From: Pseudorhodoferax sp965279475
GTDB taxonomy: Bacteria > Pseudomonadota > Gammaproteobacteria > Burkholderiales > Burkholderiaceae_C
Assembly (NCBI GenBank): GCA_965279475.1
Contig: CBDIIA010000003.1
Location: 2,728,001 to 2,792,000 of the forward strand
Reading direction: 5' to 3'
Length of the DNA: 64,000 bases
Positions 52,766 to 60,586 of the stretch are shown here, piece after piece; positions within the stretch are counted from its first letter, which is position 1; every line of letters starts with the position of its first letter. Under the pieces are notes generated by a model. It did not search any database and was not told where the DNA came from. It worked only from the letters and a program-made list of their open reading frames with translations. The position numbers were made by a program, and so were the translations under genes.

Positions 52766-54555
52766 CAGACATGAGCAGCCCTCCCGACGCGGCCGCGGAC
52801 CGACCTGCCGGTACCCTGCCCGCCCACTGGCAGGCGCTGCCGGCCGGCGACACGGGCGACGCGATCGTCGCGGCGATGACCGCCGGCGGCGTCGACATGC
52901 TGTTCTTCACCTCGGGCTCGGAGATCTGCTTCTACCAGGAGGCAATCGCCAAGGCCAGGGCGCTGGGGCGGCCGGCGCCCCGGCTGATCACGATGACGCA
53001 CGAGCACGCCAGCCTGAATGCGGCACTCGGTTATGCCGCCGTCAGCGGCAAACCGGCCGCGACGGCCGCACACGTGGACGCCGGCACGCTGCACCACGGC
53101 GGCGCCTTGCACAGCGCGCTGCACAGCGGCCTGCCGGTGCTGATCACGGCCGGGTTTCCGCCGACCAGCTATGCCGGCAGCTCGGCCGCCGCGCGCAATG
53201 CCGGCGGCCACCTGTGGCTGCAGGAGAACTACGACCAGCATTCGATCGTGCGGCAGTACGTGAAGTGGGACCACCGCCTGCAGCAGCACGACAACGCCGC
53301 GCTGACGGTCAGCCGCGCGCTGCAGGTCGCCACCAGCGAGCCCTGCGGCCCGGTCTACCTGAGCGTGGCGCCCGAGGTGTCGATGCAGGCGCAGCCGGCC
53401 ACACGTTTTCCCAGCGTGGCGCAGCTCGGTACCACGCGGCCCGCGTCGCCCGATGCCGCAGGCGCCCGAGAGATCGCCGACCGGCTGCTGGCGGCGCGGG
53501 CCCCCCGCGTCGTGGTGTCGGGCTCGGGCCGCAACCCGGCGACCGTGCCGGCCCTGGTGTCGCTGTGCGAGCTGCTCGGCCTGCCGGTGGTGCATGCAGC
53601 CTCGCGCCGGTACCTCAGTTTTCCGATGCGCCACGGGCTGATGCAGGCCGTGCCCGACCTGCCAGCGGCCGATGCCGTGCTGGTGCTGGAGACCGACGTG
53701 CCCTGGGTGCCCGGTCCGTCGGCGCCGCCGGACGATGCCTGGATCGGCGTGGTCGCGCTCGACCCGGTGAAGTGCAAGATCCCGACCTACGAGTTCACCG
53801 CCGATCTGCGCCTGGCGGCCGACCCGCTGCGCGCGATCGAGGCGATCGAACAGGCGGCGCGCGGCCTGATGTCGGCCGCCGACCACGCCCGCTGCGCGGC
53901 ACGTGCGCGCCGCGTCGCCGCGGCCAACCTCGAACACCGCGATGCGCTCGAACAGGCCGCGCGCACCAGCGCCGGCGCGGCGCTGATCGACCCGCTGTGG
54001 CTGGCCTACCAGATCGCGCGCATCGCCGGCGACGAGGCCATCGTCATCGACGATACGCTGCCGCACAACCGGCTGTTCGAACTGCTGCACTGCGACCGGC
54101 CCGGCTCGTACTTCTTCACGCCCGGTACCAGCGGCGGCTGGGCACCGGGCGCGGCGCTGGGGGCCAAGCTGGCGGCGCCGGCGCGTGACGTGATCGCGGT
54201 GACCGGTGACGGCTTCTACATGTTCGGCACCGCCACTGCGGCCCTGTGGTCTGCGCGGCATTACGGAGCGCCGTTCCTGACCGTGGTCTACCAGAACCGC
54301 AGCTACGGCACCGGCACCCGGCGCATGGCGGCGCTGTACCCGAACGGGCATGCACAACAAGGCGGCTTCGACGGCGGGTATTTCGACCCGCCGATCGATT
54401 TCGCCATGGAAGCGGACGCAACAGGGGCCCATGGCGAGAACGTCCGCGCACCCGACGCGCTGGAAGGCGCGCTGCGCCGCGGTCTTGCCGAGGTTCGCAA
54501 GGGGCGGCCAGCGGTCGTCGCGGTGTGGCTGGCAAGGCATCTGCTGGCCGATTGA
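52762..54555 (+). CDS. Thiamine-diphosphate-dependent enzyme (acetolactate-synthase/decarboxylase superfamily)
   Basis: A 597-residue three-domain ThDP enzyme. The N-terminal pyrimidine domain holds the activating glutamate in MTHEHASLN. The C-terminal domain has the ThDP motif GDGFYMFGTATAALWSARHY ending in QN about 30 residues on. GTGTRRM-type and YFDPPIDFA segments resemble 2-oxoacid decarboxylases or lyases more than acetolactate synthase. A 2-oxoacid or acyl-formate decarboxylase role would suit an aromatic pathway. ATG 52762 overlaps the preceding stop (ATGA); ATG 52771 is an alternative. Confidence 0.9.
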   Translation: MTDMSSPPDAAADRPAGTLPAHWQALPAGDTGDAIVAAMTAGGVDMLFFTSGSEICFYQEAIAKARALGRPAPRLITMTHEHASLNAALGYAAVSGKPAATAAHVDAGTLHHGGALHSALHSGLPVLITAGFPPTSYAGSSAAARNAGGHLWLQENYDQHSIVRQYVKWDHRLQQHDNAALTVSRALQVATSEPCGPVYLSVAPEVSMQAQPATRFPSVAQLGTTRPASPDAAGAREIADRLLAARAPRVVVSGSGRNPATVPALVSLCELLGLPVVHAASRRYLSFPMRHGLMQAVPDLPAADAVLVLETDVPWVPGPSAPPDDAWIGVVALDPVKCKIPTYEFTADLRLAADPLRAIEAIEQAARGLMSAADHARCAARARRVAAANLEHRDALEQAARTSAGAALIDPLWLAYQIARIAGDEAIVIDDTLPHNRLFELLHCDRPGSYFFTPGTSGGWAPGAALGAKLAAPARDVIAVTGDGFYMFGTATAALWSARHYGAPFLTVVYQNRSYGTGTRRMAALYPNGHAQQGGFDGGYFDPPIDFAMEADATGAHGENVRAPDALEGALRRGLAEVRKGRPAVVAVWLARHLLAD

Positions 54556-54593
54556 ACGGTCGGATGAACGTCTCTTACCTTGGAAGGTGAACC

Positions 54594-55574
54594 ATGTGGA
54601 TGAAGCGTTTGCGTTGTCTGGTTGCATGTCTCGCCGCCGCGTCGGCGTCGCTCGCGGCAAGCTGCTGGGCCCAGCCCTACCCGTCGCGGCCGATCACGAT
54701 CGTCGTGCCCTTCACCGCCGGCGGCGCGGTGGACGCGATGGCCCGCCTGCTGGCCGTGAAGCTGGCCGAGCGCACCGGTGAATCGGTTGTCGTCGACAAC
54801 CGCGCCGGCGCCGGCGGTGCGATCGGCATGGCTTCGGTGGCGCGCTCCAAAGCCGATGGCTACACGCTGCTGTACACGCCCAACAGCATCGCAATCGGCC
54901 CGGCGCTCTACCGCAAGCTGCCCTTTGACGCCGAGAAGGACCTGGTGCCCGTGACGCAGGTGATCGCGTCCACGCTGGTGCTGGTGGTACCGCCCAGAAC
55001 CGCGGTCGGCTCGGTGAAGGAACTCGTCTCGTTGGCCAGGGCGAAACCCGGCAAGCTGAACTTCGGCTCCTCGGGCGTGGCCGACCCGCTGCAACTCGGC
55101 GTGGAAATGCTGAAGACGTCGACCGGCATCGACATGCAGGCCATCCCCTACAAAGGCCAGGCCCCGATGCTGCAGGCGCTGCTGGCCGGCGAGGTCGACC
55201 TGGCCATCGTCTCGCTGCAGCTGGGCATGCCGTCGATCCGCGCGGGCAGCCTGCTGCCGCTGGCGGTCACCGGGGCCCGCCGCTCGGCTGCGTTGCCGCA
55301 GGTACCAACGGTGGCCGAGGGCGGCATCGCCGGCTTCGACCTGTCGAGCTGGCACGGCCTGTTCGCACCCGCCGGCACACCGAAGCCGGTGGTCGACAAG
55401 CTGCAACAGGAGATCGCCGCGATCGTGCAACTGCCCGACGTGCGCAAGGCCGTCGAATCGGCCGGCAACGAGGTCGTCGCCAACACGCCGGAGGAATTCC
55501 AGGCCAAGTTCACGGCCGACGTGGCGATGTTCAAGAAGATCGCCAAGGACGCGCAGCTGCCCTTTCAGGATTGA
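54594..55574 (+). CDS. Bug/TctC-family periplasmic solute-binding protein
   Basis: A 326-residue binding protein with a signal peptide (RLRCLVACLAAASASLAASC, then WAQPY; cleavage near residue 27). Family motifs are ITIVVPFTAGGAVDAMAR, VDNRAGAGGAIG and AIPYKGQAPMLQALL. TGGAAGGTGA precedes ATG 54594; ATG 54600 is a close alternative. It is the last gene of the Rieske-cupin-hydrolase-monooxygenase-ThDP operon and should bind that pathway's substrate in the periplasm. Confidence 0.88.
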   Translation: MWMKRLRCLVACLAAASASLAASCWAQPYPSRPITIVVPFTAGGAVDAMARLLAVKLAERTGESVVVDNRAGAGGAIGMASVARSKADGYTLLYTPNSIAIGPALYRKLPFDAEKDLVPVTQVIASTLVLVVPPRTAVGSVKELVSLARAKPGKLNFGSSGVADPLQLGVEMLKTSTGIDMQAIPYKGQAPMLQALLAGEVDLAIVSLQLGMPSIRAGSLLPLAVTGARRSAALPQVPTVAEGGIAGFDLSSWHGLFAPAGTPKPVVDKLQQEIAAIVQLPDVRKAVESAGNEVVANTPEEFQAKFTADVAMFKKIAKDAQLPFQD

Positions 55575-55582
55575 ACGCCGGG

Positions 55583-55735
55583 CTATTTCTTGCCCTGCCA
55601 CTCCCGGTGGGCGGCCCAGAGCCGCGCCGTCTCGCGCCGCTTTGCCCGGCGCGCGTTCCAGAACCACACGGCGCATGCGGTGGCGACGCCACCCAGCCCC
55701 ACGATCAAGATCACCAACCAACCTATCTCTTTCAC
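55583..55735 (-). CDS. Small single-pass membrane protein (50 residues)
   Basis: A 50-residue frame starts with GTG at 55735 (MKEIGWLVILIVGLGGVATA) and ends with TAG at 55583-55585. It has one membrane helix at about 4-26 followed by a basic, charged tail (NARRAKRRETARLWAAHREW). AGGAAC lies upstream at a fair distance. The pattern of short N-end, one helix and basic tail is typical of genuine small membrane proteins. The function is unknown. It is downstream of the lipoprotein gene on the same strand, 18 bases away, and convergent with the Bug gene. Confidence 0.6.
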   Translation of the reverse strand: MKEIGWLVILIVGLGGVATACAVWFWNARRAKRRETARLWAAHREWQGKK

Positions 55736-55753
55736 TGTCGTTCCTGTTCCACT

Positions 55754-56227
55754 TCAAGACGTGGTCACGCTGCCGTGCACGTCGGTCTTCTGCGCCGCGA
55801 TGCAGTGCCGCTGCACCTGGTGCAGCAGCGTCCTGAACTGCACCCAGTCGGCCCAGCCCACGCCTTCCAGCAAGGTCAGCGGCACATGGGTGGCGCTGTC
55901 CTTCGGCAGCAGTTGCACGTCGTAGGACTGGCCTTTCTCCAGGGTGCGCGCGGCGATGTCGCCACCGGCGAGCGGCACGGCGGTGCGGTCACGCACGCCG
56001 AAGCTGCCATGCACCGCCACCTCCAGCTCGCAGGCGCCGCGCAACCGGTAGCTGCGCAGCACCTGGCCGGGCCGGTCGGCCAGCGCATTCAGCGAGGCCA
56101 TCAGCTGCGCCAGCGTCATGTCCGACGGGCTGACGTAGGGCACGTCCTCCTTCGGATAACCGTCGCAGGCGGTCGCCAACACCAGGCAGCCGCACAACGA
56201 CAGGCAACGCCCGAGGCCGCGCAACAC
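55754..56227 (-). CDS. Hypothetical lipoprotein
   Basis: About 157 residues if begun at GTG 56227, which places a short basic n-region before RCLSLCGCLVLATAC, a lipoprotein-like signal with the modified cysteine at 21. The frame is open further upstream (GTG 56254, ATG 56338), so the start is uncertain. The mature part (LMASLNALADRPGQVLRSYR, then LEVAVHGSFGVRDRTAVPLAGG) matches no family I recognise. It lies beside the 50-residue membrane protein on the same strand. The 257 bases upstream hold no recognised gene. Confidence 0.55.
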   Translation of the reverse strand: MLRGLGRCLSLCGCLVLATACDGYPKEDVPYVSPSDMTLAQLMASLNALADRPGQVLRSYRLRGACELEVAVHGSFGVRDRTAVPLAGGDIAARTLEKGQSYDVQLLPKDSATHVPLTLLEGVGWADWVQFRTLLHQVQRHCIAAQKTDVHGSVTTS

Positions 56228-56484
56228 GGTTGTACCGCAGCGCCGTGACGGCACGGTGTCCGTCGCGCGCGACCTGCGGCGTGGCCCCCGCTGGCCATGG
56301 CCAGCGAGGGCGGTGACATCGAATCTCGGGACCGTCATGCAGAAAAGACCCAGAAAAAGTGGTGGTGGCACCGAAGCGCCGACGGCGCCTGCGCGCTGCG
56401 CGACGCATCGAACACAAAGACAACGGTGAGAGGTGGTGGGCCGGTGGCACAGGCGCCACGGCTCGCACGACCGCCCGCGAGGCC

Positions 56485-56862
56485 TCAGGCCTGTGCTGGA
56501 AGCACGGCGGTGCGCGGAGGCTTGCGCGGCCCGTCGAGATCGGGCGGGCTCAACGCCACCGGCGCATACCGCGTCGGGCGCAAGGCGACGCCGAGGAAGA
56601 AGCGCGGATGGCCCGCCGCGGGCAGCATCGCCACCAGTTCGTGCGAGGGCTCGGCATGCGCCTGGGACGGCAGATCGTCCAGATGGTGGTCGTTGACGGA
56701 ACCCTCGGCATGGTTGCCAGGCGGCCCGTCCACCCAGGCGTCGGCCGCGGTGTCCGAGCCGGTACGGGCCGACGGGCTGTACGGTTCCTGCGTGGCGATG
56801 CTGGCCCAGAACAGCAGCAGCGCGAGAAGAAAGGCGATTCCCTTCGATGCCATGGACGGCAT
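56485..56862 (-). CDS. Hypothetical exported or membrane-anchored protein
   Basis: A 125-residue protein. It starts MPSMASKGIAFLLALLLFWAS, a clear signal or anchor, followed by a soluble part rich in His, Asp and Pro (VNDHHLDDLPSQAHAEPSHE) that could bind metals. The C-terminal half (GHPRFFLGVALRPTRYAPVAL, then PPDLDGPRKPPR) is basic and proline-rich. No family was recognised. It lies downstream of livF on the same strand, 76 bases away, with a small hairpin between. Confidence 0.6.
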   Translation of the reverse strand: MPSMASKGIAFLLALLLFWASIATQEPYSPSARTGSDTAADAWVDGPPGNHAEGSVNDHHLDDLPSQAHAEPSHELVAMLPAAGHPRFFLGVALRPTRYAPVALSPPDLDGPRKPPRTAVLPAQA

Positions 56863-56908
56863 TCTAGGGAAGCCCTTTCTGGCGGCCGATCGAATAACCC
56901 CACCCGGA

Positions 56909-56924
56909 TGCGCTGATTAGCGCA
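56909..56924 (-). terminator. Short hairpin after livF
   Basis: TGCGCT (56909-56914) and AGCGCA (56919-56924) pair perfectly around GATT, 15 bases beyond the livF stop. There is no T tract, so it may be a weak or Rho-assisted end of the liv operon. Confidence 0.3.
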
Positions 56925-56938
56925 GGAGGGCTTGCAGA

Positions 56939-57691
56939 TCAGGCGCGGCGCGCCAAGCCCAAATAGGTTTCGACGACCCGCGGATCGTTGGCCAGTTCGC
57001 GGGCCGGCCCTTGCAGCATCACCGCGCCGGTCTCGAGCACGTAGGCCTGGTCGGCCACCTGCAGCGCGGCACGGGCGTTCTGTTCCACCAGCACAATGGT
57101 CACGCCGGTCTGCTTCAGCCGCCGGATGATGTGGAAGATCTCCTTCACGATCAGCGGGGCCAGGCCCAGGCTGGGTTCGTCGAGCAGCAGCAGGCGGGGC
57201 TGGGCCATCAACGCCCGGCCGATCGCCAGCATCTGCCGCTCGCCGCCCGACAGCGTGGCCGCCAGCTGCGCACGCCGCTCCTTCAGGCGCGGGAACAGGT
57301 CGAACACCGGCTCCAGCTGGTCGGCATGGTTCTTCTCGCCCAGCTTGTAGCGGCGGTAGCTGCCCAGCACCAGGTTGTCGTGCACCGACATGCTGCCGAA
57401 CAGCTCGCGCTTTTCGGGCACCAGGCACAGGCCCATCGCCACACGCTGCTCGATCGGCATCGCCGCGATGTCCTGCCCGAGCAGCTGCATGCGGCCCCGC
57501 GCCGTGGCGCCGACCGGCAGCGCGCCGCCCAGCGCATTGAGCAGGGTCGACTTGCCGGCACCGTTGGGCCCGATCATCGTGACGATCTCGCCCGGCATCG
57601 CCCGCAGGTGCAGGCCGTGCAGCACCTCGACGCGGCCGTAGGCGGCGTGCAGGTCGTGCACCTCCAGCAGCGGCTGTGCGGCGCTATTCAT
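56939..57691 (-). CDS. livF: Branched-chain-type ABC transporter ATPase LivF
   Basis: A 250-residue ATPase. Walker A is GPNGAGKST, the signature is LSGGERQ and Walker B is LLLLDEPSLGLAP. The D-loop GLAP and VEQNARAALQVAD are typical of LivF. The start is the ATG at 57691, since the codon before it (TTG) is less likely. It overlaps the LivMG gene by eight bases. With LivMG and LivH it forms the inner-membrane importer; the ligand may be an amino acid or an aromatic or aliphatic acid. Confidence 0.95.
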   Translation of the reverse strand: MNSAAQPLLEVHDLHAAYGRVEVLHGLHLRAMPGEIVTMIGPNGAGKSTLLNALGGALPVGATARGRMQLLGQDIAAMPIEQRVAMGLCLVPEKRELFGSMSVHDNLVLGSYRRYKLGEKNHADQLEPVFDLFPRLKERRAQLAATLSGGERQMLAIGRALMAQPRLLLLDEPSLGLAPLIVKEIFHIIRRLKQTGVTIVLVEQNARAALQVADQAYVLETGAVMLQGPARELANDPRVVETYLGLARRA

Positions 57692-59459
57692 CAAGGCCTC
57701 CGAGATACGCTTCGAGCACCGCGGGATTGCGCTGCACCTCCTGCGGCTGGCCCGAGGCGATCAGCGTGCCGAACTCCATCACCACGAGCCGGTCGCACAG
57801 GTTCATCACGAAATCCATGTCGTGCTCGACGATGAGGATGCTCATGCCCTCGCCGCGCAGGCGCTTCAGCAGCTCGGCCAGCGCCTGTTTCTCCTGGTAG
57901 CGCAGGCCGGCCGCGGGCTCGTCGAGCAGCAGCAGCGTCGGGTCGCAGCACAGCGCCCGGGCGATCTCCAGGATGCGCTGCTGGCCCAGCGCCAGGCTGC
58001 CGGCCTGCTCGTGCAGCAACGCCCCCAGGCCGACCCGCTCCAGCTGCGTGCGCGCCTCGGCCAGCAGGGTTGCCTCCTCGGCCCGGTTCAGCCGCAGCAG
58101 GCTGCGCAGCACGCCGGCCCGCCCGCGCAGGTGGGCACCCAGCGCCACGTTGTCCAGCACGCTCATGCCGGCCAGCAGCTTCACGTGCTGGAAACTGCGC
58201 GCGATGCCGCGCCGCACGATCTGGCGCGACGACAGCCCGGTCAGCGCCTCGCCGCGGTAGCGCACCGTGCCGCGCGTGACCTGCAGCACGCCGGTGATCA
58301 GGTTGAACATCGTTGACTTGCCGGCGCCGTTGGGGCCGATCAGGCCGACGATCTCGCCCGCGCCGACGGCAAAACGCATGTCGTTCACCGCGACCAGCCC
58401 GCCGAACTCCTTGCGCGCGCCGTCGACCTCGAGCAGCGGCGCGCCAGCCAGCGGCCGCGCACGCGCCGGCAGACGCGACGCCGGCGCCGTGCCGGCCCGC
58501 CGGACCGCACGCGGCCGCAGCCAGGCCGGGGCGACCTGCACCAGCAGCGGCCACAGCCCGTTGCGCGCGTGCTGCAGCAGCAGCACCAGCAGCACACCGA
58601 ACACGATGGTCTCGAAATTGCCGCTCGCGCCCAGCAGTTTGGGCAGCAGCGACTGCAGCTGGTCCTTCAGCAGCGTCAGCACGGTCGCGCCGAAGATCGC
58701 GCCCCACACATGGCCGGCCCCGCCGACGACCGCCATGAACAGGTACTCGATGCCCGCGTTCAGGCCGAACGGCGTCGGGTTCACCGAGCGCTGCATGTGC
58801 GCGTAGAGCCAGCCCGACAGCGCCGCCAGCACCGCCGCGAACACGAAACACACGAGCTTCAGCCAGGCCGTGTGCGCGCCCATCGCCTCGGCCATCGTCA
58901 CGCCGCCCTTCAGCGCGCGGATCGCCCGGCCGGGCCGCGAATCGAGCAGGTTGTGCGTGGCGATGACGGCCAGCACGACGACCAGCCAGATCAGGTAGAA
59001 GATGTCGCGCCCCGACTGCAGCGCGTGGCCCGCCACCGAGATCGGCGGGATGCCGCTGATGCCGTCGAACTTGCCCAGGAACTCCATGTTGCCGAACAGG
59101 AAGAAGAACGACAGCCCCCAGGCGATGGTGCCCAGTGGCAGGTAGTGGCCCGACAGCCGCATCGTGATCGACCCGAGCGCGAAGGCCACCGCCATGGCCA
59201 CGGCCACTGCCGCCAGCAGGCCGATCCACGGCGACCAGCCCAGCGTGGTGCTGAGGTAGGCGCTGGCGTAGGCGCCGAGCCCGACGAAGGCCGCCTGGCC
59301 GAACGAGGTCATACCGCCCACGCCGGTCAGCAGCACCAGGCCGATCGCGACGATGGCGTACAGGCCGATGTAGTTGGCCAGCGTGATCCAGAACTCGGGC
59401 GTGGGCAGCACCGGCATCAGCGCCAGCAGCGCGATGAAGCACAGGAACAGGCGGTTCAT
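57684..59459 (-). CDS. livM: Fused branched-chain-type ABC transporter permease LivM and ATPase LivG
   Basis: A 591-residue fusion. Residues about 1-310 are the LivM permease (YIGLYAIVAIGLVLLTGVGG, then MTSFGQAAFVGLGAYASAYL, with VGGAGHVWGAIFGA near the end). A proline/arginine/alanine-rich linker follows (about 310-345). The rest is LivG with Walker A GPNGAGKST, a slightly altered signature region LALGQQRILEIARAL, and Walker B LLLLDEPAAGL. Such LivM-LivG fusions are known in Burkholderiales. It overlaps livH by four bases (ATGA) and livF by eight. Confidence 0.95.
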   Translation of the reverse strand: MNRLFLCFIALLALMPVLPTPEFWITLANYIGLYAIVAIGLVLLTGVGGMTSFGQAAFVGLGAYASAYLSTTLGWSPWIGLLAAVAVAMAVAFALGSITMRLSGHYLPLGTIAWGLSFFFLFGNMEFLGKFDGISGIPPISVAGHALQSGRDIFYLIWLVVVLAVIATHNLLDSRPGRAIRALKGGVTMAEAMGAHTAWLKLVCFVFAAVLAALSGWLYAHMQRSVNPTPFGLNAGIEYLFMAVVGGAGHVWGAIFGATVLTLLKDQLQSLLPKLLGASGNFETIVFGVLLVLLLQHARNGLWPLLVQVAPAWLRPRAVRRAGTAPASRLPARARPLAGAPLLEVDGARKEFGGLVAVNDMRFAVGAGEIVGLIGPNGAGKSTMFNLITGVLQVTRGTVRYRGEALTGLSSRQIVRRGIARSFQHVKLLAGMSVLDNVALGAHLRGRAGVLRSLLRLNRAEEATLLAEARTQLERVGLGALLHEQAGSLALGQQRILEIARALCCDPTLLLLDEPAAGLRYQEKQALAELLKRLRGEGMSILIVEHDMDFVMNLCDRLVVMEFGTLIASGQPQEVQRNPAVLEAYLGGLDE

Positions 59460-60508
59460 TCTTCGCCCTCTTCATCGTGCGCCGGCGCGCGCAGCGAGCG
59501 CCACAGCAGCACCGGGATGATCAGCGTGAAGACGATCACCTCCTTGTAGGCGCTGGCCCAGAACGACGCATACGATTCCAGCAGCCCCACCAGCAGCGAG
59601 CCTGCCGCCGCCAGCGGGTAGCTGACCATGCCGCCGATGATCGCGGCGACGAAGCCCTTGAGCCCGATCAGGAAACCGCTGTCGTAGTAGACCGTGGTGA
59701 ACGGCGCGATCAGCACGCCGCACAGCGTGCCCATCGCCGCGGCCAGCAGGAACGACAGCCGCCCGGCCTGCGCGATGCCGATGCCCACGATCTGCGCGCC
59801 CAGGCGGTTGATGGCGGTGGCCCGCAGCGCCTTGCCCGACAGCGTGCGCTCGAAGTACAGGTACAGCGCCAGGATCATCAGCAGCGCGGTCGCGATCACC
59901 GCCAGACTCTGGCCCGACACCTGCAGATCGCCCACGGTGAACCGCAGGTCGGTGAACGGCTCGGTGCGCGCGCCTTCGGCACCGAACAGCAAGAGGGCGA
60001 TACCGATCAGCGCGTAGTGCACACCGACCGACACGATCAGCAGCACCAGCGTCGACGCGCTGGCCAGCGGCTGGTAGGCCACGCGGTAGATGAGCGGGCC
60101 CATCGGCACCACGACGGCCAGCGTGAAGGCCAGCTGCAGCAGCATCGGCCAGCCCCCCAGGGGCAGCAGCATGGCCGCAGCCCAGACGGCGAGCGGCACG
60201 GCCAGCGTGCGCAACGCCGCGGCACCCACGTCGGAGGCCGTGAACCGGCGGCCTGCACGCCAGGCGCCGAACAGGTCCATGCCGAACGCCACGATGCCCA
60301 GGGCCAGCAGCAGCCACACCGCCAGCGGAAACTTGCCCATCTGCAGCGCGGCCAGCGTCAGCGCGCCGAACGCGACGAACTCGCCCTGCGGGATGAAGAT
60401 GACCCGTGTGACGGAGAACACCAGCACCAGGGCCAGGCCCAGCAGCGCGTAGATCGCGCCCGTGGTCAGCCCATCCTGCGCCAGGATCGCCGCGATCGAA
60501 AAATCCAT
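59456..60508 (-). CDS. livH: Branched-chain-type ABC transporter permease LivH
   Basis: A 350-residue permease with eight or more membrane segments. LivH markers are QDGLTTGAIYALLGLALVLVFS near the start, FIPQGEFVAFGALT and GFLIGLKGFVAAIIGGMVSYP. It is somewhat longer than the usual 290-310 residues because of an extended loop and membrane segment around 75-120. It is the second gene of the liv operon after the binding protein, with a 78-base gap that contains a palindromic repeat. Confidence 0.94.
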   Translation of the reverse strand: MDFSIAAILAQDGLTTGAIYALLGLALVLVFSVTRVIFIPQGEFVAFGALTLAALQMGKFPLAVWLLLALGIVAFGMDLFGAWRAGRRFTASDVGAAALRTLAVPLAVWAAAMLLPLGGWPMLLQLAFTLAVVVPMGPLIYRVAYQPLASASTLVLLIVSVGVHYALIGIALLLFGAEGARTEPFTDLRFTVGDLQVSGQSLAVIATALLMILALYLYFERTLSGKALRATAINRLGAQIVGIGIAQAGRLSFLLAAAMGTLCGVLIAPFTTVYYDSGFLIGLKGFVAAIIGGMVSYPLAAAGSLLVGLLESYASFWASAYKEVIVFTLIIPVLLWRSLRAPAHDEEGEE

Positions 60509-60542
60509 CCCTGTGCTTTCTTGAAACCCTGCCCGGTGTGAC

Positions 60543-60565
60543 GCCCTCGCCCTCCGGGAGAGGGC
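60543..60565. repeat. Palindromic REP-like element between livK and livH
   Basis: GCCCTC (60543-60548) pairs with GAGGGC (60560-60565), and CCC/GGG continue the stem around TCC. The surrounding wording (a CCCTCTCCCGGAGGGCGAGGG-type core followed by a G run) is a widespread proteobacterial dispersed repeat, as I recall. In this position it could stabilise the livK message and lower expression of the permease genes. Confidence 0.6.
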
Positions 60566-60586
60566 TGAGGTGCGGGGGGAAACGCC

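Noticed and set aside
60540..60585. CRISPR-like or coding repeat between livK and livH
   Set aside because: Only one copy of the palindrome is present, with no spacers; it fits a dispersed REP-like element.
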